Shown here one piece after another: positions 1 through 5,099 of a stretch of 5,099 nt of DNA (position 1 is its first letter; the number at the start of each line of letters is the position of its first letter). The notes under the pieces are model-generated. The model searched no databases. It was not told the DNA's origin and saw nothing but the letters and a program-made list of their open reading frames with translations. A program made the translations under genes and the position numbers. This DNA is from Amylibacter sp. (lineage in GTDB: Bacteria > Pseudomonadota > Alphaproteobacteria > Rhodobacterales > Rhodobacteraceae): positions 1-5,099 of the forward strand of contig JALWOO010000485.1 of the NCBI GenBank assembly GCA_027083485.1. The letters run 5' to 3'.

Positions 1-1434
1 AAGGGCCAGCGGGAACATTTGCCCACGCCCCAGAAACAGCGCGTCGCGGGAGTTGGCAAGCTCGATACAGGTGGCCTTGATGGCCTCTTCCTGTGCCAGT
101 GCCTGATTGAGCAATCCGGGCAATTCGCTGAATGCGGCGGCGATTCCCGCTTCTGCGGCGGCATCCAGATGCCCGCGCTGGCGGGCGGCGGTGAGGGCAA
201 GGCAGGCCAGCACCGTCAACTGGCAGGTAAAGGCCTTGGTGGAGGCCACGCCGATTTCCACACCGGCCATGATCGGCAGGGAAACATCCGCCTCGCGCGA
301 GATCGAACTTTCGGCCACATTGACGATGGCAACGGTTTTGGCCACGTTTTCATGGCAATAGCGCAGGGCCGCCAGCGTATCGGCGGTTTCACCGGACTGG
401 CTGACGAAAAAGGCGAATGATGTGTCCGACAAGGGTGGTTCACGATAGCGGAATTCCGATGCCACATCCAGTTCCACCGGCAGGCGGGCGATTTGCTCAA
501 ACCAGTATTTCGCCACATTGCAGGCCAGATAGGCCGTGCCACAGGCGACCATGGTGATTTTGTCAACGCCGGTGAAATCCAGCGTCAGCTCGGGGATATC
601 CACCTGTGTGCCCGCATCGTTCAGGTAATGCTTCACTGCATCGGCCAGAACGGCAGGCTGTTCGGCGATTTCCTTGGCCATGAAATGCTTGTAAATGCCT
701 TTGTCGGTATTCATCGCTTCGCTGGCGATAGACCGCTTTTCGCGATTGACCAGCGTGCCGTAAGCATCGGTAATGGTGACACCGGCACGGGTGACAACGG
801 CGAAATCGCCTTCTTCCAGATAGGTGACCTCTTGCGTCATCGGGGCCAGCGCCAGCGCGTCGGAGCCGACGAACATTTCACCTTCCCCGTGGCCAATGGC
901 CAGCGGGGATCCCTTGCGGGTGGCGATCAACAGATCCTCCTGGCCGTCAAACAGGAAACACAGGGCATAGGCCCCCTCCAGCGCATTGACCGTGGCGCGC
1001 GCGGCACCTTCGTGGGAGAGACCGCTTTCAAGGTGGCTCTGGCACAATTTGGCCACGACCTCGGTGTCGGTGTCGCTTTCAAAGGCGATGCCCTTGGCGA
1101 TCATCTGTTCGCGCAAGGGGCGAAAGTTTTCGATTATGCCGTTATGCACCACTGCCACATCGCGGGTGCGATGCGGGTGGGCGTTGGCGGTGTTGGGGGC
1201 GCCGTGGGTGGCCCAGCGGGTATGCCCGATACCGGCGCGCCCGCGCAAGGGTTCATGCACCAGCTTGTCGGACAGGTTCACCAGCTTGCCCACCGCGCGG
1301 CGGCGTTCCAGTTTGCCCTCGTAAACCGTGGCAATGCCGGCGCTGTCATAACCGCGATATTCCAGCCGTTTCAGGGCGTCCACCAGAATGGGCGCTGCTT
1401 CGTGATCGCCAAGGATGCCGACAATGCCACACAT
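1..1434 (-). CDS. glmS: Glutamine--fructose-6-phosphate aminotransferase (isomerizing), 3' end outside window
   Basis: GlmS converts fructose-6-phosphate and glutamine to glucosamine-6-phosphate in the cytoplasm, the committed step to UDP-GlcNAc. The visible 478 residues begin MCGIVGILGD, placing the class II amidotransferase nucleophile at Cys2, exposed after Met removal. The glutaminase domain (about 1-240) shows GHTRWATHG (70-78), HNG (97-99) and DTDTE (121-125). The first sugar-isomerase (SIS) domain shows CGT (298-300), SQSGET (345-350) and ASTKAF (397-402). The frame is open to the window edge, ending inside the second SIS domain just after LGRG (468-471). The usual length is about 605-610, so roughly 130 C-terminal residues lie outside; this is a window cut, not a truncation. 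The start is fixed by the required N-terminal Cys and by AAAGGA 7 bases upstream, inside the end of glmU. No glmS ribozyme is seen or has room. Translational coupling to glmU is likely. Confidence 0.97.
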   Translation of the reverse strand, partial: MCGIVGILGDHEAAPILVDALKRLEYRGYDSAGIATVYEGKLERRRAVGKLVNLSDKLVHEPLRGRAGIGHTRWATHGAPNTANAHPHRTRDVAVVHNGIIENFRPLREQMIAKGIAFESDTDTEVVAKLCQSHLESGLSHEGAARATVNALEGAYALCFLFDGQEDLLIATRKGSPLAIGHGEGEMFVGSDALALAPMTQEVTYLEEGDFAVVTRAGVTITDAYGTLVNREKRSIASEAMNTDKGIYKHFMAKEIAEQPAVLADAVKHYLNDAGTQVDIPELTLDFTGVDKITMVACGTAYLACNVAKYWFEQIARLPVELDVASEFRYREPPLSDTSFAFFVSQSGETADTLAALRYCHENVAKTVAIVNVAESSISREADVSLPIMAGVEIGVASTKAFTCQLTVLACLALTAARQRGHLDAAAEAGIAAAFSELPGLLNQALAQEEAIKATCIELANSRDALFLGRGQMFPLAL

Positions 1435-1437
1435 GGG

Positions 1438-2787
1438 TTATTCCTTTGTTTTGGCGGCTTTGGCCGCGCGCAATTTGTTCATCAGACGCAGGGCCAGCCC
1501 GGGTTTATTCACCTGTTTGGCCCGCGCAATCGCCAGATCGCTGTCGGGGACATCGCCGGTAATCACGGAACCTGAAGCGGTCATCGCGTCATCGCCGACC
1601 CGCACAGGGGCTACCAATGCGCTGTTGGAACCGATAAAGGCCCGCGCGCCAATCACGGTTTGATGTTTGAATACGCCGTCATAATTACAGGTAATGGTGC
1701 CTGCGCCGATGTTCGCCGCCGCGCCGATTTCCGCATTGCCCACATAAGACAGATGGTTGACCTTGGCCCCTTCGCCGATCTGTGCGGCCTTGATTTCCAC
1801 AAAATTGCCAACCCGCGCATGGTCTCCAATTTCCGCACCGGGGCGCAGGCGCGCATAGGGGCCGATGGTGGCATGCTGGGACACATGGCAGCCTTCCAGA
1901 TGCGAAAAGGCGCGAATGGTGGCGTTGCTTTCCACGGTCACATCGGGGCCGAATACCACATTGGGCTCAATCATCACATCGCGCCCGACAAAGGTGTCAA
2001 AGGCGAAAAACACGGTTTCCGGTGCGCTCAGGGTGGCCCCGTTGGCCAGCACTTCGGCGCGTTTGCGGGTCTGAAAAACCGCTTCGGCGGCGGCCAGATC
2101 GGCACGGGAATTCACCCCCTGCGTTTCGGACTCATCGCAGGTGATCGCCGCACAAGGCAGGCCACGGGCGCGGGCCAGCCCGACCGTATCGGTCAAATAA
2201 TACTCGCCACTGGCGTTGTCGTTGCCAATCGCGGCAATCAGATCAAACAGCATCGCCCGATCCGCACAGATCACACCGGAATTGCACAGGGTGATTTGCA
2301 GCTGTTCGGGGCTGGCGTCTTTGGCCTCGACAATGGCTTGCAGGCCGGTTTCATCCACCACAAGGCGACCATAGCGCCCCGGATTGGCGGCCTCAAACCC
2401 CAGCGCAATTACCGCGTTGCCCGCCGCGCGGGCGTCCAGCATGGCTTGCAGTGTTTCGGGGCGCACAAACGGCGTGTCGCCATACAGCACGATCACATCC
2501 CCGTCAAAATCCGCCAATGCCGCGCGGGCCTGATCAACCGCATGGGCCGTGCCGTTCTGATCCTCTTGCAAAACCACCTGCACATCGGGGTCGATCTCCT
2601 GCGCCGCAGCCGTTACCTGATCCGCACCCACACCGGCCACCACCACAAGCCGGTCCGCCACCGATTGCGCGGCCATCATCGCATGGGCCAAAAGCGGCGC
2701 ATGGGCCACCGGATGCAAAACCTTGGGGAGGTCCGATTTCATGCGGCTGCCTTGTCCGGCGGCCAGAATGATTACTGCTACGGGCAT
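1438..2787 (-). CDS. glmU: Bifunctional GlcNAc-1-phosphate uridyltransferase / glucosamine-1-phosphate acetyltransferase
   Basis: GlmU acetylates glucosamine-1-phosphate and then uridylylates it to UDP-GlcNAc, a cytoplasmic precursor of peptidoglycan and lipopolysaccharide. The 449 residues compare with about 456 in E. coli. The N-terminal nucleotidyltransferase domain has LAAGQGSRM (8-16), Lys22, QNGTAHA (77-83), YGD (102-104, metal-binding Asp104), Glu154, Asn169 and Asn226. A left-handed beta-helix of hexapeptide repeats runs from about 255 to 415. It carries the expected acetyltransferase residues: Arg315, Lys333, His345, Tyr348, Asn368-Tyr369, Ser387 and Arg422. The C-terminus is basic (KAAKTKE). 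The frame stays open about 520 codons upstream, but that stretch is antisense to other genes. The start is chosen where the LAAGxG motif sits 8 residues in, with a weak GAG ribosome site 7 bases before it. It is first in an operon with glmS and divergent from gph. All key residues are intact. Confidence 0.97.
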   Translation of the reverse strand: MPVAVIILAAGQGSRMKSDLPKVLHPVAHAPLLAHAMMAAQSVADRLVVVAGVGADQVTAAAQEIDPDVQVVLQEDQNGTAHAVDQARAALADFDGDVIVLYGDTPFVRPETLQAMLDARAAGNAVIALGFEAANPGRYGRLVVDETGLQAIVEAKDASPEQLQITLCNSGVICADRAMLFDLIAAIGNDNASGEYYLTDTVGLARARGLPCAAITCDESETQGVNSRADLAAAEAVFQTRKRAEVLANGATLSAPETVFFAFDTFVGRDVMIEPNVVFGPDVTVESNATIRAFSHLEGCHVSQHATIGPYARLRPGAEIGDHARVGNFVEIKAAQIGEGAKVNHLSYVGNAEIGAAANIGAGTITCNYDGVFKHQTVIGARAFIGSNSALVAPVRVGDDAMTASGSVITGDVPDSDLAIARAKQVNKPGLALRLMNKLRAAKAAKTKE

Positions 2788-2862
2788 TTTTGTTCTCGTT
2801 ATAAGGTCGTTCAAGGGGGTTCTACAGAGGTTTTCCCCATTCCAAAAGGGGGGCAGGCTCAA

Positions 2863-2872
2863 GAAAGCTTTC
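2863..2872. repeat. Perfect 10-base palindrome GAAAGCTTTC
   Basis: The sequence equals its own reverse complement and lies between the divergent glmU and gph starts, 32 bases before the gph start codon. It could be half or all of an operator for a dimeric regulator, but its short length means chance is a fair alternative. Confidence 0.4.
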
Positions 2873-2883
2873 ACTTGGTTACA

Positions 2884-2900
2884 GCCTGTGCCAAACAGGC
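2884..2900 (+). repeat. Inverted repeat / hairpin over the gph ribosome-binding region
   Basis: GCCTGT (2884-2889) and ACAGGC (2895-2900) are perfect inverted arms around a 5-base loop, GCCAA. The right arm contains the AGG that is the only purine-rich ribosome-site candidate for gph, and it ends 4 bases before the ATG. In mRNA it would form a compact GC-rich stem able to mask that site; as DNA it could be an operator. There is no T-run, so it is not an intrinsic terminator. Confidence 0.45.
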
Positions 2901-2904
2901 GGCC

Positions 2905-3567
2905 ATGAAGAACGTCATTTTTGATCTCGACGGCACGCTTGCCGATACCAGCGCCGATTTGATCGCCGCCGCCAATGCCTGTTTTGTCGGGCTGGGGCAG
3001 GGGGCGTTGCTTGATCCGGTAAAGGACGCCAAAACCGGCTTTGCTGGCGGGCGGGCCATGCTGCGGCTGGGGTTTTCGCGCATCGGGACGGTTGATGAAG
3101 CCGCTATTGACGCGCAATTTCCGCTGTTGCTGGAACACTATGCGGAGCACATCGATGTGCATACCAGGCTTTATGACGGGGTGGAGGCGGCGCTGGATGA
3201 ACTGGCGGCACGGGGCTATCGCCTTGGTATTTGCACGAACAAGCCGGTAGGGCTGGCGGAAACGCTGGTGGCGCGGCTGGGCATTCGGGACAGGTTTGCG
3301 GCGCTGCTTGGGGCGGACAGCCTGCCGGTGCGCAAGCCTGATCCGCAACACCTGTGGCAGACCATTGATGATCTGGGCGGGGCGCGGGATCGCTCGGCGC
3401 TGATTGGTGACACGATCACCGACGCGCGCGCGGCGGTGAATGCGAATGTTCCCTGTGTGTTGGTGTCCTTTGGTCCCGAAGGCAGCGGCGTGCAGGACAT
3501 GCAGGCGGCGGCCTTGCTGGATCATTTTGACGATCTGCCCGATCTGATGGACCAATTGATAGGATAA
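2905..3567 (+). CDS. gph: Phosphoglycolate phosphatase, HAD superfamily
   Basis: This is a 220-residue cytoplasmic HAD hydrolase. The four family motifs are present: DLDGTL (7-12, nucleophile Asp7 and acid/base Asp9), CTNK (110-113, Thr111), RKPDP (143-147, Lys144) and GDTITD (168-173, Mg-binding Asp169 and Asp173). Residues about 15-85 form the helical cap inserted after motif I. This arrangement fits the Gph/phosphoglycolate phosphatase type, which clears 2-phosphoglycolate; the substrate is inferred from family resemblance, and another small phosphate ester is possible. It is shorter than E. coli Gph (252). The frame is open far upstream, antisense to glmU, so the start is set by motif I beginning at residue 7. 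An in-frame TTG at 2875 is a less likely start. The ribosome site is weak (AGGCGG) and lies partly in a hairpin. It is followed after 3 bases by an aminotransferase gene. Confidence 0.9.
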   Translation: MKNVIFDLDGTLADTSADLIAAANACFVGLGQGALLDPVKDAKTGFAGGRAMLRLGFSRIGTVDEAAIDAQFPLLLEHYAEHIDVHTRLYDGVEAALDELAARGYRLGICTNKPVGLAETLVARLGIRDRFAALLGADSLPVRKPDPQHLWQTIDDLGGARDRSALIGDTITDARAAVNANVPCVLVSFGPEGSGVQDMQAAALLDHFDDLPDLMDQLIG

Positions 3568-3570
3568 CCG

Positions 3571-4755
3571 ATGGACGAGGTTTTTACCGGCAATTTTACC
3601 CAACAGGAACCGATCCCGGAGCCGGCCATAGAAGCCGCCGTGCGGGTGATGCGCCACGGGCGGTTGCACCGCTATAACGTGGTCGAGGGCGAAATCAGCG
3701 AGACCGCCTTGCTGGAACAGGAATTTGCCGCATTTACCGGATCGGCCTATTGCCTTGCGGTGGCTTCTGGCGGTTATGCGCTGGCCACGGCCCTGCGCGC
3801 GCTTAGGATCGGGGCAGGGGACAAGGTGCTGACCAACGGTTTTACCCTCGCGCCGGTGCCAGGCGCGATTGCCAGCGTCGGGGCCGTGCCGGTGTTTGTC
3901 GAGGTCACGGACAATCTGGTGATGGATCTGGACGATCTGCGCGCCAAGATCGGGCAGGCCCGTGTGTTGATGCTGTCGCATATGCGCGGGCATCTGGTGG
4001 ATATGGATGCCTTGATGGCCCTCTGTGATGCCGCCGGCGTGCAGGTGATCGAGGATTGCGCCCACACCATGGGGGCGGCGTGGAACGGGCAAGCCAGCGG
4101 CACGCAAGGGGTGATCGGTTGTTATTCGACCCAGACCTTCAAGCATCTGAATTCCGGCGAAGGCGGCCTGCTGGTCACCAATAATGCCGAGGTGATGGCC
4201 CGCGCCACCATGCTGTCGGGGTCCTATATGCTCTATGATCGCCATATCGCCGGTGCGCCACCTGAAACTTTTACCGATATCCGGCTGGACACGCCCAATT
4301 GCTCGGGCCGCATGGACAACCTGCGTGCCGCCATCCTGCGTCCGCAACTGGCCGAGCTGCCGGCCCGCTGTCAGGCGTGGAACCAGCGGTATCGCGTGCT
4401 GGAAGACGGGTTGCGCAACATTCCCGGCCTAAGCCTGATCAAACGCCCCGGGCCGGAAGATTACGTCATGTCGTCCTTTCAGTTCCGCTTGCCGGATATG
4501 GCGCGCGACCGCTTGCAGCACTTTATTGCCGCCACAGCCGCGCGCGGGGTGGAATTGAAATGGTTCGGCGCGGATCAGCCCGTCGGCTTTACCTCGCGCC
4601 ATGACAGCTGGCGTTATGCGCCGGCCCAGAGCCTGCCGCAAACCGATCGCGTGTTGGCCAGCCTGCTGGACCTGCGCCTGCCGCTGACATTCAGCCTGTC
4701 CGATTGCGCCCAGATTGCGCGGATAATCGCGGATGAGGCAATCAAGCACAGTTGA
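3571..4755 (+). CDS. DegT/DnrJ/EryC1/StrS-family PLP-dependent aminotransferase, substrate unknown
   Basis: This 394-residue fold-type I PLP enzyme has the usual length for the sugar-aminotransferase family. Landmarks in order: ASGGYAL (65-71, the cofactor-phosphate loop, where most members have SGT), GFT (90-92), the SHMRGH...DMD segment (136-146), EDCAH (161-165, Asp162 pairing with the pyridine nitrogen), Ser186, and FKHLNSGEGG (190-199), in which Lys191 is the Schiff-base lysine. NCSGRMDNLRAA (243-254) matches the family's N-x-RM-x-x-xQAA segment, and the C-terminus has the LxLPL element. No signal peptide or membrane segment is seen. The start is supported by AGGA 6 bases upstream, overlapping the gph stop, so the two are probably co-transcribed. 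Family members usually aminate keto-sugars on nucleotides; some act on other substrates or are regulators. No sugar dehydratase or glycosyltransferase is adjacent, so the substrate cannot be named. UDP-GlcNAc from the divergent glmU is only a contextual hint. Confidence 0.9.
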   Translation: MDEVFTGNFTQQEPIPEPAIEAAVRVMRHGRLHRYNVVEGEISETALLEQEFAAFTGSAYCLAVASGGYALATALRALRIGAGDKVLTNGFTLAPVPGAIASVGAVPVFVEVTDNLVMDLDDLRAKIGQARVLMLSHMRGHLVDMDALMALCDAAGVQVIEDCAHTMGAAWNGQASGTQGVIGCYSTQTFKHLNSGEGGLLVTNNAEVMARATMLSGSYMLYDRHIAGAPPETFTDIRLDTPNCSGRMDNLRAAILRPQLAELPARCQAWNQRYRVLEDGLRNIPGLSLIKRPGPEDYVMSSFQFRLPDMARDRLQHFIAATAARGVELKWFGADQPVGFTSRHDSWRYAPAQSLPQTDRVLASLLDLRLPLTFSLSDCAQIARIIADEAIKHS

Positions 4756-4779
4756 AACAAGGCCGGACAGGCGTATATT
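4752..4779 (+). promoter_or_regulatory. Sigma70-like promoter for the small membrane protein gene
   Basis: TTGAAA (4752-4757) and TATATT (4774-4779) are separated by 16 bases; each hexamer matches consensus at 5 of 6 positions. The -35 overlaps the aminotransferase TGA stop. Transcription would start near 4786, leaving a leader of about 22 bases that contains the AAGGAA ribosome site. It is the best promoter in the window, though not proven. Confidence 0.6.
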
Positions 4780-4794
4780 GGTGTTGTACCTGTC
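4766..4794. repeat. Inverted repeat spanning the -10 region
   Basis: GACAGG (4766-4771) and CCTGTC (4789-4794) are perfect 6-base inverted arms separated by 17 bases, centred on 4780, at the end of the predicted -10. The position suits an operator. There is no following T-run, so it does not look like a terminator for the aminotransferase gene. Confidence 0.35.
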
Positions 4795-4808
4795 AAGGAA
4801 TCACAAAA

Positions 4809-5099
4809 ATGCCCGACCTCATCCGCCTGTATATCCGCCACGCCCTGATCGGCTTTGGTATCTCTGCCGTGTTCGTTTCCGGCCTGCTCTATCTGAACGT
4901 CGCCAACCTGTGGCATCTGGTGTCCACATCCAACCTAGGCTGGGTTGCGGTGTTGATGTTGTTCATGTTCAACGGCATCGTTTTCGCCGGCGCCCAGTTC
5001 GGCATCCAGATCATGCGCATGGCCGAAGATGACAAGCCGGCTGGCGGCAGCAAACGGCGGATCGGTGCCACAATGAAGCCCGCCATCATCCCCGCAAAG
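4809..5099 (+). CDS. Small two-helix inner-membrane protein of unknown function, 3' end outside window
   Basis: Ninety-seven residues are visible, with no stop before the window edge. Two hydrophobic segments are clear: about residues 12-34, and about 44-68, which includes a small-residue GxxxG pattern at Gly61-Gly65. The short N-terminus (Arg6, Arg10) and the tail after residue 69 (Lys82, Arg83, Arg84, Lys90) are basic, so the positive-inside rule predicts both ends in the cytoplasm with a short periplasmic loop. The segment MLFMFNGIVFAG (50-61) resembles small hypothetical proteins I recall from Rhodobacteraceae, but I know no function. The start is supported by AAGGAA 8 bases upstream. It has its own predicted promoter. 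The tail is already hydrophilic and the protein is probably only slightly longer than shown. The codon pattern fits the neighbouring genes. Confidence 0.85.
   Translation, partial: MPDLIRLYIRHALIGFGISAVFVSGLLYLNVANLWHLVSTSNLGWVAVLMLFMFNGIVFAGAQFGIQIMRMAEDDKPAGGSKRRIGATMKPAIIPAK

Larger units (their letters stand above)
2788..2904. promoter_or_regulatory. Divergent intergenic region between glmU and gph
   Basis: These 117 bases separate the two start codons and must hold, or lie near, the promoters for both transcription units. I see no convincing -35/-10 pair on either strand. The best -10-like site is TTATAA at 2799-2804, read as TATAAC on the minus strand and TATAAG on the plus strand, without a good -35 for either. 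Other structure is a GAAAGCTTTC palindrome (2863-2872), a stem-loop (2884-2900) and G- or C-runs (2815-2819, 2834-2837, 2848-2853). The regulatory role follows from position; the exact promoters are not determined. Confidence 0.6.

Noticed and set aside
1..1434. A possibly truncated glmS pseudogene
   Set aside because: The frame is uninterrupted and ends only because the window does; motifs are intact up to the edge.
493..1575. A 360-codon plus-strand open frame with Gly- and His-rich composition
   Set aside because: It lies antisense to glmS and the end of glmU, whose minus-strand products carry all expected active-site motifs.
2888..2894. TTGGCAC on the minus strand, resembling the -24 element of a sigma54 promoter for glmU
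   Set aside because: The required -12 GC element (TTGC-like) is absent at the correct spacing; the sequence there reads GTAA.
1660..2904. A plus-strand frame open for 415 codons ahead of gph
   Set aside because: It is antisense to glmU, has no recognisable domain, and gph begins normally with its nucleophile motif at residue 7.
2788..4347. A minus-strand frame open for about 520 codons upstream of glmU, which could look like an N-terminal extension or a fused gene
   Set aside because: It is antisense to gph and the aminotransferase, both of which have intact catalytic motifs. The translated stretch shows no domain and is rich in His, Arg and Gln, typical of a shadow frame in GC-rich DNA. 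GlmU has a normal start at 2787.
4756..4808. Possible intrinsic terminator after the aminotransferase gene
   Set aside because: The only inverted repeat has a 17-base gap and no T-run follows it. The region is better explained as a promoter.

Overview
The window looks like ordinary chromosomal DNA from an alphaproteobacterium, most likely Rhodobacteraceae-like. This rests on GC-rich coding DNA, the style of the protein sequences, and the divergent glmU-glmS / gph layout, which I recall from that group. No database search was possible, so the taxonomy is inference.

Left part, minus strand (1-2787): glmU followed by glmS, read right to left with only 3 bases between them. GlmU makes UDP-N-acetylglucosamine from glucosamine-1-phosphate. 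GlmS makes glucosamine-6-phosphate from fructose-6-phosphate and glutamine. Together they supply the amino sugar for peptidoglycan and lipopolysaccharide. The linking mutase, GlmM, is not in the window. GlmS runs off the left edge after 478 residues, so about its last 130 are missing.

Centre (2788-2904): a 117-base divergent intergenic region. It holds a palindromic TTATAA, a perfect 10-base palindrome (GAAAGCTTTC), and a 6-bp stem-loop covering the weak ribosome-binding region of gph. No strong promoter stands out here.

Right part, plus strand (2905-5099): gph, a HAD-family phosphoglycolate phosphatase, is followed after 3 bases by a DegT/DnrJ/EryC1/StrS-type PLP aminotransferase of unknown substrate. 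A good sigma70-like promoter (TTGAAA, 16 bases, TATATT) overlaps the aminotransferase stop codon and drives a small two-helix membrane protein, which is still open at the right edge.

No RNA gene, mobile element, CRISPR array, phage gene or clear intrinsic terminator is visible. Several very long open frames lie antisense to the real genes and are coding shadows. I see no evidence of a novel multi-gene system. The least explained items are the aminotransferase and the small membrane protein.
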